From NCBI GenBank assembly GCA_902569735.1, contig CACFVE010000007.1, forward strand, positions 1 through 49,638: DNA of 49,638 nucleotides, in the 5' to 3' direction. Both the position numbers and the translations under genes were made by a program. Positions 9,247 through 19,718 of this stretch are shown here, one piece after another; position 1 is the stretch's first letter; each line of letters starts with the position of its first letter. The notes below the pieces were generated by a model. The model was given only the letters and a program-made list of their open reading frames with translations, had not been told where the DNA came from and did no database searches. Origin of the DNA: an uncultured Pelagibacteraceae bacterium. GTDB lineage: Bacteria; Pseudomonadota; Alphaproteobacteria; Pelagibacterales; Pelagibacteraceae.

Positions 9247-9276
9247 CTATAAATTATATATAATATATCTTTTCAT

Positions 9277-10557
9277 ATGAATATTGCTTTAATAGGTAGC
9301 GGAGGTAGAGAGCATGTTTTATGCCAAAAAATATGTGAGTCAAAATTATCTAAAAACATTCTATGTATTCCAGGAAATGCAGGTACTGCAAAAATTGCTA
9401 AAAATATAGACATAGATTTTCTAAATTTCAAACTATTACTAAAAACCATTAAAAATCATAAAATAGATTTAGTAATTGTTGGCCCAGAAGAACCTTTAGT
9501 AAAAGGAATGGTTGATTTCTTAAATAAACATAAAGTTAAAGTTTTTGGGCCAAATAAATATGCAGCAAAATTAGAGGGTTCAAAAGCATTTATGAAATCT
9601 ATTTGCAAAAGGTACAAAATTCCAACAGCCAAATTTAAAACATGTAAAAATAAAAAAGATGTAATTAAATTTTTAAAAAAGACTCAATTTCCATTAGTCG
9701 TCAAAGCAGATGGTTTAGCTGCTGGTAAAGGGGTAACTATCTGTAAAACAAAAAAAGAAATATTAAATGTTTCAAACGAGATATTTAAGGGTAAATTTAA
9801 AACATCTAAAAAACTAGTCCTTGAAGAATTTTTAAAAGGAGAAGAGGCTAGTTATTTTCTAATTGTAGACAAAAAAAGTTATAAATTTTTTGGTTCAGCC
9901 CAGGATCATAAACGTGTAGGTGAGAGGGAAAAAGGACCTAATACTGGAGGGATGGGAGCATATTCTCCAGCTCCAATTATTAATAAAAATTTGGAAAAAA
10001 AGATTATTAATAAAATTGTAAAACCTACTTTACTGGCCTTAAAAAATAAAAAAAAACCATATACAGGATTTTTGTATGTTGGTTTAATGATAAAGAATAA
10101 TGAGCCTTATCTAATAGAATATAATGTCAGAATGGGAGATCCAGAATGCCAAGTAATCTTACCTAGATTAAATACAGATCTAGTTAAAATTTTTAATGCA
10201 ACTATAAATAATAAGCTTAATAAAATTAAAATAAATTGGAAAAGACTTAAATGCATGACTATTGTTTTGTGCTCTAAAGGATACCCGGGTAAAATTAAAA
10301 AGAATAAATTAATAAAAAATATTGATAAATTAAAACTTATGAAAAATTCATTTATTTTTCACGCAGGAACAAAATTTATAAATAATAAATTGGTCTCCAA
10401 TGGCGGAAGAGTATTAAATATTACTTCTACTGGAAGTATGTACAAAAAAATACGGACGAATATCTTTAAAATAATTAAAACAATTAATTGGAAGCATGGT
10501 TTTTATAGAAAAGATATTGGCTGGAGAGTGATTAAAAAAACTTATGCGAATAATTAG
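9277..10557 (+). CDS. purD: Phosphoribosylamine-glycine ligase (GARS)
   Basis: Joins glycine to 5-phosphoribosylamine with ATP, the second step of purine synthesis. The N-terminal domain begins with IGSGGREHVL. The ATP-grasp core has VVKADGLAAGKGV, the PNTGGMGAYSP block and the metal-binding EYNVRMGDPECQ. The 426 residues are standard. Lysine is heavily used, as expected from the base composition. It overlaps rsmD by 14 bp, so the two are probably co-transcribed. The divergent DUF2093 gene lies 30 bp upstream. Confidence 0.95.
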   Translation: MNIALIGSGGREHVLCQKICESKLSKNILCIPGNAGTAKIAKNIDIDFLNFKLLLKTIKNHKIDLVIVGPEEPLVKGMVDFLNKHKVKVFGPNKYAAKLEGSKAFMKSICKRYKIPTAKFKTCKNKKDVIKFLKKTQFPLVVKADGLAAGKGVTICKTKKEILNVSNEIFKGKFKTSKKLVLEEFLKGEEASYFLIVDKKSYKFFGSAQDHKRVGEREKGPNTGGMGAYSPAPIINKNLEKKIINKIVKPTLLALKNKKKPYTGFLYVGLMIKNNEPYLIEYNVRMGDPECQVILPRLNTDLVKIFNATINNKLNKIKINWKRLKCMTIVLCSKGYPGKIKKNKLIKNIDKLKLMKNSFIFHAGTKFINNKLVSNGGRVLNITSTGSMYKKIRTNIFKIIKTINWKHGFYRKDIGWRVIKKTYANN

Positions 10558-11101
10558 TGGAAAACTAAAAGGAAAGACTCTATCTTTTTTAAAATCTGCA
10601 ACAACTAGACCTTTAAAAGACTCGGTAAAAGAAAGTATCTTTAATATTTTAAATCACTCAAATATCTTGGACATAAACCTTAAAAATTCAAATATTTTAG
10701 ATCTTTATTCTGGTATAGGTTCTTTCGGATTAGAATGTATTTCAAGAGGAGTAGAAAAAATTACATTTGTAGAAAAAGATAAAAATGTTATTGAAATTTT
10801 AAAAAAGAATTTATTTAATCTTAATATAAATAAAAATGTTACTATCATAGTCGATGAAATAGAAAATTTTTTAAAAAAAGATTTTTTAGAAAAATTTGAA
10901 ATAATTTTTCTTGATCCGCCCTTTGCGAGTAATGATTATCTTCAAGACCTAAAATTGATTAAACAAAAAAAAATTTATAATAAAAATCATATTGTGATTA
11001 TTCATAGGGAAAAAAAATCTCCCGAAGATTTTAAAGACGTTTTAAATCCCATAATCATTAAACAATATGGTCGTTCAAAAATAATATTTGGAAAATTTTA
11101 A
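10544..11101 (+). CDS. rsmD: 16S rRNA (guanine(966)-N(2))-methyltransferase
   Basis: Methylates G966 of 16S rRNA using S-adenosylmethionine. The N-terminal MRIISGKLKGKTL and TTRPLKDSVKESIFNIL match the family's start and its RPT/VRE(A/S)LFN block. The SAM-binding motif is LDLYSGIGSFGLE (52-64), and the catalytic motif is D-P-P-F at 124-127. The 185 residues are normal. It starts inside the end of purD and converges with pgi, overlapping its stop by 4 bp. Confidence 0.92.
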   Translation: MRIISGKLKGKTLSFLKSATTRPLKDSVKESIFNILNHSNILDINLKNSNILDLYSGIGSFGLECISRGVEKITFVEKDKNVIEILKKNLFNLNINKNVTIIVDEIENFLKKDFLEKFEIIFLDPPFASNDYLQDLKLIKQKKIYNKNHIVIIHREKKSPEDFKDVLNPIIIKQYGRSKIIFGKF

Positions 11102-12234
11102 GATAAAATTCTTTTAGTATTAATTTTTACTTCTTCTACCGCTGGCTGATTAAATGGATCGATGTTAATCAATTTTCCTACAATTGCTGTTTCCAATATA
11201 AAATATGAAAAGAGCTCTCCCAAAACTTTTTCAGTAAAGTCTCTGATTTTAAATTCTCTAAATGGAATTCTTTTCTTTTTTAATGATTTTAAAAAAGCAT
11301 TTTTTTGGGCTAACTTAATTTGACTTAAGCTTTTATTATTTAAAGAAACTAATTTTTTTTTGCTACCTATATCAGTGCTAAAAACATAAAACAGTTTGTC
11401 TTCAGGTCCATCTAAATAAAGCTGTAACAAGCTATGATGATCTTTTGGTGCTGGAGATATTATTGGCAGAAAACCCTTTCCTTTTTTTCCTAAACTTTCA
11501 GCAATTAATTGTTGATTCCAATATAGAAATTGATTCAATTGTGGAACATAATTAAAAAAAATTAGAGTTTTCAATTTCTTTTTTTGTAAAATTTTAGCTA
11601 GTTTTGTTGAGTTATATTTTAGGTAAAATTTATTTTTACCTCTAAAGTGATTTAGTAATTTTTCTCTTAATTTAAAAATATTAACTCCCATCAAGTAAGC
11701 TGGAACTAAGCCGACTTCTGACAAAACAGAATATCTACCTCCAATATAATTTTTATGCTCAATATGAAAAAGTTTCATTTTCTTTGCCATTAAATAAAGA
11801 GGATTTTGTTTTTTTTCTGAAATTATAATTATATTTTTACTTCCTTTTTTAATAATTTTAAGAGCTCTAATATTAGATAAGGTTTCAACTGTATTTCCTG
11901 ATTTAGATATTATTATGAAAAGTATTTTATTAAAATTTTTTTTATTTTTAATCCCCTGTAATTCTTCTTCATCAATATTATTCAAAAATACAAATTCCTT
12001 TTTTATTTTTCTTTTTAAAAACTGATAGATTGCCTCTGCTCCTAGTATTGAGCCTCCCATACCTATGATAACAACGCTATTAAATTTTTTAAATTTTTCT
12101 AAATCTTTTAATTTACAATTTAATTCAAATTTCTTACTTAAAGAATGAAATGCATTTTTAGATTTATCTATATTTATAAAAATATTCTTTAAAATATTAG
12201 AAAATTTCTTGTTTATTTTTTTATTACTATTCAC
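11098..12234 (-). CDS. pgi: Glucose-6-phosphate isomerase, short form
   Basis: Interconverts glucose-6-phosphate and fructose-6-phosphate. The protein has 378 residues against about 550 in E. coli, resembling the compact form of Thermus-type bacteria. The sugar-isomerase blocks are intact: GMGGSILGAEAI, ISKSGNTVETLSN (109-121), IGGRYSVLSEVG (164-175), catalytic E246 in QQLIAESLGKKGKG, His266/267 in KDHHSLLQ, and the C-terminal DPFNQPAVEEVK. Its start overlaps the lipoprotein stop by 4 bp, placing it at the end of the ribF-ileS-lspA operon, an unusual home for a glycolytic gene. Confidence 0.9.
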   Translation of the reverse strand: MNSNKKINKKFSNILKNIFINIDKSKNAFHSLSKKFELNCKLKDLEKFKKFNSVVIIGMGGSILGAEAIYQFLKRKIKKEFVFLNNIDEEELQGIKNKKNFNKILFIIISKSGNTVETLSNIRALKIIKKGSKNIIIISEKKQNPLYLMAKKMKLFHIEHKNYIGGRYSVLSEVGLVPAYLMGVNIFKLREKLLNHFRGKNKFYLKYNSTKLAKILQKKKLKTLIFFNYVPQLNQFLYWNQQLIAESLGKKGKGFLPIISPAPKDHHSLLQLYLDGPEDKLFYVFSTDIGSKKKLVSLNNKSLSQIKLAQKNAFLKSLKKKRIPFREFKIRDFTEKVLGELFSYFILETAIVGKLINIDPFNQPAVEEVKINTKRILS

Positions 12235-12548
12235 TTTCTGATATTTTTCATAATGGATTCTTCTACCGATGAAGAACCTTTTGTTGTAGGCGTTTGTTCA
12301 TCTGGAAGTTTTAAAATTTTATTTATTTTATTACTTTCATTTTGTTTAGATTTTTTGACAGAATTTGGTTCGGGCAATGTGTTATATTCAGGTGGCAATA
12401 TTAATGGATCTCTCTTTTTAACCAAAAATTCATCAGTGTTTGTAATTTTTTCATTTTTTAACACTTTGGCTGCATCCGAGGCGCCTCCACAAGAATGAAG
12501 AAAAGATATTAATATAAAATGTAAGAATATTATTTTAATTTTTTTCAT
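12231..12548 (-). CDS. Small lipoprotein, DUF3035/BamF-like
   Basis: A 105-residue predicted lipoprotein. The signal peptide ends in a lipobox L-H-S-C with Cys20 as the lipidated residue. The next segment, DEFLVKKRDPLILPPEY, matches the core of the alphaproteobacterial DUF3035 family, some members of which are named BamF, a partner of the outer-membrane assembly machine. The remainder is low-complexity and charged. It overlaps lspA, the peptidase that would mature it, by 14 bp and pgi by 4 bp. Lipoprotein nature is clear; the BamF role is inference. Confidence 0.75.
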   Translation of the reverse strand: MKKIKIIFLHFILISFLHSCGGASDAAKVLKNEKITNTDEFLVKKRDPLILPPEYNTLPEPNSVKKSKQNESNKINKILKLPDEQTPTTKGSSSVEESIMKNIRK

Positions 12549-13050
12549 CTTTTAGAAATAGTTCTTTAATAATCAGTAAAAATATTCCTGATGTAATAAA
12601 TATATCTGCGATATTAAATGTAAACCAGTGAAATCTTTGATAATGAATATCTATAAAATCTGGAACAGCGAAATATACTATCCTGTCATAAAAATTCCCC
12701 AAAGCCCCTCCAAGAATTATGGAGTATAGAATTTTTTCAAATAAATTAGATTTTATAATCATAAATACTATTATAACTAAAATAGCGGCTATTAATGCTG
12801 TAATTGAATTGTAGATCAGATTAGAACTTGAGCTTAAAAATCCAAAACCAATACCAGTATTCCATACTAATTCAAAATTCATAAAATCATTAATATAAAC
12901 TCGTTCATTTTCAAGCTGATGTTGGATTATTTTGATTTTAGAAATTCTATCAAAAAAAAATACTATTATAACAAATAAAAAGCAGAATAAATTGTTTTTT
13001 TGAAACAAAAATGAAAAATTATTTTTATCAAATTGTTTTATAACATTCAT
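12535..13050 (-). CDS. lspA: Lipoprotein signal peptidase (signal peptidase II)
   Basis: Cleaves prolipoprotein signal peptides in the inner membrane. Four hydrophobic helices are visible. The family blocks are WNTGIGFGF, GGALGNFYDRI, PDFIDIH and FNIADIFI; the last two carry the catalytic aspartates. I chose the ATG at 13050 (171 residues), close to the usual ~165. A GTG at 13080 would add ten residues and overlap ileS by 20 bp. It lies between ileS and the small lipoprotein gene, the conserved ribF-ileS-lspA order. Confidence 0.9.
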   Translation of the reverse strand: MNVIKQFDKNNFSFLFQKNNLFCFLFVIIVFFFDRISKIKIIQHQLENERVYINDFMNFELVWNTGIGFGFLSSSSNLIYNSITALIAAILVIIVFMIIKSNLFEKILYSIILGGALGNFYDRIVYFAVPDFIDIHYQRFHWFTFNIADIFITSGIFLLIIKELFLKDEKN

Positions 13051-13060
13051 ATTAAATAAT

Positions 13061-15790
13061 TTACGTTGTAGCTTTTTCACATCTAACGCACTTATTGTCT
13101 AAAATTTTCCAGCATCTGGGACATTTGGTGCCATTTGTTTTTGAAACTTTAATTTTTAATTCTTCTTTATTTTCACTTTTAAATTTTTCAGCTTTTGATG
13201 TGATAAAATATTCTGCCAAATCTAAACCTTCTAATAATTTAAAATTTTTACTATCTGTAGTAATTTTTAATTCTGCTTCTAAACTTGAACCAATTTCTTT
13301 ACTTGCTCTCTTTTCTTCAATTGCAATATTGGCTTCTTGCTTAATTTTAAAAAGCTGTTTCCATTTTTCATTTAAAATTGGATTATTAAATTCTTGAGGT
13401 ATTTCAGGAAATTTATACTCATGAATACTGTTACTATCTTTACTGACCAGGCTATAAATTTCATCAGTTGTAAAAACTAAAATGGGAGCAAACCATTTTA
13501 ACAAACAATCCAGAATTACATTTAAAACAACGATGCAGTCTTTCCTTTTTTTTGAGTTTAAATTATCACAATATAAAACGTCTTTTCTAATATCAAAATA
13601 GAATGATGAAAGATCTAAAGCACAAAAATTTAAAAGTTCTTTATATAGTTTGTGAAAATTATAATTCTTTAAACTTTCTTTAACAGAGTTATTTAGTATA
13701 AAAAGTTTATGCAAAATATACTGCTCTAACTCATTAAAGTTTTTGATATTTAAAGACTCAATTTTCTGTTTTTCAAAATTGTCTTTTATGTTCCCTAGAA
13801 TAAATCTAAAAGTATTTCTTATTTTTCTATAAGATTCAGCATGTTGGGTTAAAATAGACTTATCTATTCGTAAATCCTCAGAATAATCTGAGGAAGCCAC
13901 CCAAGCTCTTAATATATCGGCACCATAATTTTTAAGTATATCTTCTGGAGAAATAACATTGCCTGAAGACTTTGACATCTTTAAACCTTTGCCATCTACA
14001 ACAAACCCATGAGATAAAATACTATTAAAAGGAGCTCTACCCCTAGTACCACAAGACTCTAATAAAGAGGAGTGAAACCATCCTCTGTGTTGATCGGATC
14101 CTTCTAGATACATGTCGGCAGGCCACTTTAAATCTTTTCTTTTTTCCAAAACAAAACTATGAGTTGAACCGCTATCAAACCAAACTTCTACAATATCATT
14201 AAGTTTTTCATAATCATTAGGATTATAATCTTTTCCTAAAAATTTTTTAGGTTCATCAGTAAACCAACAGTCGGAGCCTTCTTTTTCATAAATTTCAGCA
14301 ATTCTATCTATTACTTTTTTATCTCTTAAAGGTTCTTTAGTTTTTTTATTAATAAAAATAGGTAATGGTACTCCCCAAACTCGTTGTCTTGAAACACACC
14401 AGTCAGGCCTATCTTCAATCATTGAAAGCAATCTTTCTTTTCCTTTCTTTGGAAAAAAGTCAGTATCATTGATGGCCTTAATGGCTTTACTTCTTAAAGA
14501 ATTTTTTTCCATAGAAATAAACCATTGAGGTGTGGCTCTATATATTAAAGGTGCTTTTGATCTCCAAGAGTGAGGATAACTATGATTTAATTTTCCATCT
14601 TTCAATAATTTATTTTGTTCCTTAAGTTTTTCTATTACTAAAGGATCAGCTTTAAAAACATGTGTATCAGTAAAGTAAGGCACTTCTTTTGTGTACAAAC
14701 CAGCGTTATCAACTGTATAGCTTGAAGAAATATTGTTCTTTAAACATAAATTAAAATCATCCGGGCCATGACTCGGAGCACAATGTACTATTCCAGTTCC
14801 TTGATCAAGATCTACAAAATTTGCTTCAAGCATTGGAATATCATAATCAAATTTCATCTTTAAAAATGGATGACTGCAAATAGTTCCTTCGAATTCAGAG
14901 CCTTTAAAAGTTTTTAAGATTTTATGACTTTCTATTCCACAAGTTTTAATAACAGAGTCAATTAAATTTGAAGCAACAATTATTTTTTTATCTTTAAAAT
15001 GATCTAACTCATCAATTTCTACTAGTGAATATTCTATTTTGTTATTAAATGCTAAAGCTTTATTTGCTGGAATAGTCCAAGGAGTTGTAGTCCAAATTAT
15101 TATGCTAGCATCTTTAAGAAAATCTTTTTTGGTATCTTTAACTTTAAAAGCAACAAAAATAGTATTAGAAGTATGATCTTTATACTCAACTTCTGCATCT
15201 GCTAAAGCAGTTTTTTCAACTGTAGACCACAAAACAGGTTTAAATCCTTGATATAAACTACCATCTAAAAGAAATTTACCTAGTTCTCTAACAATTTGAG
15301 CTTCAGCCCCATAGCTCATGGTTGAATAGTAATTTTCAAAATCTCCAACAACACCTAATCTTTTAAATTCTTTTACGTGAACCTTTATCCAGTTTTTTGC
15401 AAACTCTCTACACTCTTGCCTAAAATCTTTTATAGCTACTTCGTCTTTATTTTTTTTCTTTTTTTTATATTGTTCTTCAATTTTCCATTCTATGGGAAGA
15501 CCATGACAATCCCACCCAGGCACATAAACAGAATCCTTTCCATTCATTTGGTGAAATCGGGTTATTATATCTTTTAAAATTTTATTAAGAGCAGTTCCCA
15601 TATGAATGTGGCCATTAGCATAAGGTGGCCCATCATGCAGAATAAATTTTTCTTTGCCTTTAGAATTTTTTCTTAGCTTTTGAAAAATATTATTTTTTTC
15701 CCATTTTTCTAGGATTAATGGTTCTTTAGTAGGGAGACTTGCCTTCATAGAAAAAGCTGTTTTTGGAAGATGTAAATTATCTTTAGACAT
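13061..15790 (-). CDS. ileS: Isoleucine-tRNA ligase
   Basis: Charges tRNA-Ile. The 909-residue class I synthetase has the HIGH-type motif HIHMG (61-65) in PPYANGHIHMGTAL, the editing domain with TTTPWTIPAN, and KMSKS at 604-608. A C-terminal zinc finger has Cys at 890, 893, 901 and 904. This is the eubacterial mupirocin-sensitive architecture with the zinc module. It overlaps ribF by 8 bp and is followed by lspA. Confidence 0.96.
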   Translation of the reverse strand: MSKDNLHLPKTAFSMKASLPTKEPLILEKWEKNNIFQKLRKNSKGKEKFILHDGPPYANGHIHMGTALNKILKDIITRFHQMNGKDSVYVPGWDCHGLPIEWKIEEQYKKKKKNKDEVAIKDFRQECREFAKNWIKVHVKEFKRLGVVGDFENYYSTMSYGAEAQIVRELGKFLLDGSLYQGFKPVLWSTVEKTALADAEVEYKDHTSNTIFVAFKVKDTKKDFLKDASIIIWTTTPWTIPANKALAFNNKIEYSLVEIDELDHFKDKKIIVASNLIDSVIKTCGIESHKILKTFKGSEFEGTICSHPFLKMKFDYDIPMLEANFVDLDQGTGIVHCAPSHGPDDFNLCLKNNISSSYTVDNAGLYTKEVPYFTDTHVFKADPLVIEKLKEQNKLLKDGKLNHSYPHSWRSKAPLIYRATPQWFISMEKNSLRSKAIKAINDTDFFPKKGKERLLSMIEDRPDWCVSRQRVWGVPLPIFINKKTKEPLRDKKVIDRIAEIYEKEGSDCWFTDEPKKFLGKDYNPNDYEKLNDIVEVWFDSGSTHSFVLEKRKDLKWPADMYLEGSDQHRGWFHSSLLESCGTRGRAPFNSILSHGFVVDGKGLKMSKSSGNVISPEDILKNYGADILRAWVASSDYSEDLRIDKSILTQHAESYRKIRNTFRFILGNIKDNFEKQKIESLNIKNFNELEQYILHKLFILNNSVKESLKNYNFHKLYKELLNFCALDLSSFYFDIRKDVLYCDNLNSKKRKDCIVVLNVILDCLLKWFAPILVFTTDEIYSLVSKDSNSIHEYKFPEIPQEFNNPILNEKWKQLFKIKQEANIAIEEKRASKEIGSSLEAELKITTDSKNFKLLEGLDLAEYFITSKAEKFKSENKEELKIKVSKTNGTKCPRCWKILDNKCVRCEKATT

Positions 15791-16697
15791 TTTTTTTAGC
15801 TTGAATTATATCAATTTTTATTTGTTTTTTTAATTGTTCTAACCCTTTAAATTTTTTTTCAGATCTAATAAATTTTATAAAGTTAATGTTAAGCTCTTTA
15901 TTATATAAGTTTTTGTTAATTCCAAATATATTAACTTCTAATAGCAAATTTTGACCATTAAATGTTGGTCTATAACCTATATTAGCAATACCTTTTTTTT
16001 TAAAATTGTTTGTTTCAACTATTACTGAATAAACTCCAAGTTTAGGGACTATATAATCGTTCAACTTAATATTACAGGTTGGAAAACCAATCATTCTTCC
16101 TCTTCTTTGCCCTTTAATAACTAATCCTTTAATACACCATGGTCGACTCAATAATTTGTTAGCCTCTTTAATTTTACCTAAAGATATTTTTTTTCTTATT
16201 AAAGAAGAAGAAATGGTCTTTTTTGAACTTCTTAAAGGTGATGTGATAATTGTTTTAAATTGAAAAATACTCTCAAATTTTTTTAAAGTATTAATATTAC
16301 CTTTTCTATTTCTTCCAAATTTAAAATTTTTGCTTACAAACACATATTTAGATTTAATTTTTTTGTAAATAATTTTTTTTATAAAATGTTCTGCGCTTAA
16401 TAAAGAAAATAATTTATTAAATTTTATTATAACTAAAAAATCTATCTTAAATTTATTCAAATAATTTTTTTTTTGTGTTAAAGAATTTATCCTATGATTT
16501 TTAATTTTTGGATTAAAAAACATTACTGGTACTGGTTCAAAAGTAATTAATCCAAAAGGTAGTTTGTTTTTTTTAGCTTTTTGTTTAGCTTGTAGTAAAA
16601 CTTTTTGATGGCCTAAATGAATGCCATCAAAATTACCGATAGCAATTACTGAATTCGTATGAGTTTTCCTAATATTAAGATTATTATAAATTTTCAT
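15783..16697 (-). CDS. ribF: Bifunctional riboflavin kinase / FAD synthetase
   Basis: Converts riboflavin to FMN and FMN to FAD. The N-terminal FAD synthetase domain has GNFDGIHLGH (21-30) and SSSLIRKKISLG. The C-terminal kinase domain has GRMIGFPTCNI, GVYSVIVET and IANIGYRPTF. The 304 residues are normal. A run of ten A in the coding strand falls near residue 75, with no sign of a functional frameshift. It overlaps ileS by 8 bp, and the HAD gene ends 1 bp upstream. Confidence 0.94.
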   Translation of the reverse strand: MKIYNNLNIRKTHTNSVIAIGNFDGIHLGHQKVLLQAKQKAKKNKLPFGLITFEPVPVMFFNPKIKNHRINSLTQKKNYLNKFKIDFLVIIKFNKLFSLLSAEHFIKKIIYKKIKSKYVFVSKNFKFGRNRKGNINTLKKFESIFQFKTIITSPLRSSKKTISSSLIRKKISLGKIKEANKLLSRPWCIKGLVIKGQRRGRMIGFPTCNIKLNDYIVPKLGVYSVIVETNNFKKKGIANIGYRPTFNGQNLLLEVNIFGINKNLYNKELNINFIKFIRSEKKFKGLEQLKKQIKIDIIQAKKNV

Positions 16698-16698
16698 A

Positions 16699-17505
16699 TT
16701 ACCAAGTAAGTTCTGGTTGAAAGTAATTTGCTTTTACTTTGTATTTTTCTAAAAGAAGTTTCAATTCATTTTCCTCTTTAAATTCATTTCGATGGACTCC
16801 ATTAGAAATAAAAATAGAGTCAATATTTAAATTATTTGCTCCTTGTATATCTGTTCTAAGATTATCTCCAATTGCTAATACTTTTTCTTTATCGTTAAAA
16901 CACATCTTATAAATTTCTTTATGAGGTTTTCCAAAATATATTACTTTCCCACCTAAAGACTCAAAAACTTGAGCAATTGATCCAGCACAATATTCCTCTT
17001 TGTCTCCTCTATGGACGGTTAAATCAGGATTAGTGCAAACTAACTTCTTTGTTATAGAGTCTTTAAGAAAATTTTTGTAAAAATTTAAATCATTCTCATA
17101 TTCATCGAAAAGTCCTGTACATAATATAAAGTCACTATTTTCTAATTTAGTTTTATTCCTTTTAATTTTATAAAAAATTGAATCATCTCTTGATGGACCC
17201 AGATGATAGAATAATTTTCCGAATCTATTTTCATTTATTGCTGTCATTGCTGCTTCCCCTGAAGTGATAATATTTTTTAAATATTTTTCACCCATTTTCA
17301 TTTTTTTTAAAAATTCCCTTACTTTTTCACTAGGTCGAGGAGCGTTAGATAAAAATACAATTTTTTTTGATTCTTCTAGTAATTTATCAGTTGCCTCCAT
17401 TGCTTTATTGTTAAGCAAAATACCATTATGCATTACCCCCCATAAATCTATTACAAATGTGTCATAGAAACTGTAAATTTCAGATAGGTGTTCTAATTTT
17501 TTCAA
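16699..17505 (-). CDS. HAD-superfamily IIA hydrolase, TIGR01459 type
   Basis: A 268-residue HAD phosphatase. Motif I is IDLWGVMHNG with D20; the Trp two residues on is normal for the TIGR01459 group. Motif II is FLSNAPRPS and the C-terminal motifs are FGKPHKEIY and AIGDNLRTDIQGANN. It is the first gene of the ribF-ileS-lspA run, a linkage common in alphaproteobacteria. The substrate is not established; NagD-like sugar or nucleotide phosphates are possible. It is divergent from groES, with 143 bp between them. Confidence 0.87.
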   Translation of the reverse strand: MKKLEHLSEIYSFYDTFVIDLWGVMHNGILLNNKAMEATDKLLEESKKIVFLSNAPRPSEKVREFLKKMKMGEKYLKNIITSGEAAMTAINENRFGKLFYHLGPSRDDSIFYKIKRNKTKLENSDFILCTGLFDEYENDLNFYKNFLKDSITKKLVCTNPDLTVHRGDKEEYCAGSIAQVFESLGGKVIYFGKPHKEIYKMCFNDKEKVLAIGDNLRTDIQGANNLNIDSIFISNGVHRNEFKEENELKLLLEKYKVKANYFQPELTW

Positions 17506-17586
17506 TTTTTTTAGTCCTCATTCAATTTATCAGAAATTAAGCCTTAAAACACAGCAATTCCGCCTATTTTTTTAGTATTAACAACC

Positions 17587-17615
17587 CTTGAAATTTTATT
17601 AAAACACACCATATC
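17587..17615 (+). promoter_or_regulatory. Sigma-32-like heat-shock promoter for groESL
   Basis: CTTGAAA (17587-17593) and CCATATC (17609-17615) are separated by 15 bp, close to the RpoH consensus CTTGAAA and CCCCATnT. The site is about 34 bp from the groES start. No CIRCE inverted repeat was seen in the 143-bp spacer, so heat control is more likely by RpoH than by HrcA. This is inferred from sequence match only. Confidence 0.65.
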
Positions 17616-17648
17616 AGCCGTACACAAAAATTTATAGGAGAAATACAT

Positions 17649-17945
17649 ATGAAATTTAGACCCTTGCACGATCGTGTGCTTATTAAAGTGTTGGATAGTG
17701 ATGAAAAAACAGCTGGGGGAATAATTATTCCTGATACTGCCAAAGAAAAACCTCAAGAAGGAGAAGTTGTAGCGATTGGCCCTGGAGCTAAGAATGAAGA
17801 AGGAAAACTGATACCAATGGATGTTAAAATAGGTGATATTGTTCTTTTTGGGAAATGGTCAGGAACAGAAGTAAAAATTGACGGTAAAGAATATAGCATT
17901 ATGAAAGAGTCAGACATAATGGGAATTTCAAAAGGCAAAAAATAA
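17649..17945 (+). CDS. groES: Co-chaperonin GroES
   Basis: The 98-residue lid of the GroEL chaperonin. It starts [15 protein letters not shown] and contains the mobile loop around [17 protein letters not shown] (19-35) and the GPG turn in [11 protein letters not shown]. One of the few clear Shine-Dalgarno sequences in the window (AGGAG) precedes the ATG, consistent with high expression. The sigma-32-like promoter lies just upstream, and groEL follows after 19 bp. Confidence 0.97.
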   Translation: MKFRPLHDRVLIKVLDSDEKTAGGIIIPDTAKEKPQEGEVVAIGPGAKNEEGKLIPMDVKIGDIVLFGKWSGTEVKIDGKEYSIMKESDIMGISKGKK

Positions 17946-17952
17946 CTTTTAG

Positions 17953-19623
<1,671 letters not shown>

Positions 19624-19658
19624 TGTCCCTTTACTTCTAGACAATCTTAGAAAATTCT

Positions 19659-19694
19659 AAAACCCTCGAAACGAAAGTTTCGGGGGTTTTTTTT
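19659..19694 (+). terminator. Rho-independent terminator of groESL
   Basis: A 14-bp stem (one T-G pair) closed by a GAAA tetraloop (19673-19676), followed by a run of T to 19694. It lies 35 bp after the groEL stop and is the clearest intrinsic terminator in the window. Confidence 0.92.
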
Positions 19695-19718
19695 ATTTAA
19701 TCTGTTAAGTTGTCCTAA

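Noticed and set aside
16465-16474. A ten-A run in ribF as a frameshift site
   Set aside because: It lies inside the FAD synthetase domain and no short product would make sense; it shows that such runs can occur by chance here.
17506-17648. A CIRCE element before groES
   Set aside because: No TTAGCACTC-type inverted repeat is present; the sigma-32-like promoter is the better explanation.
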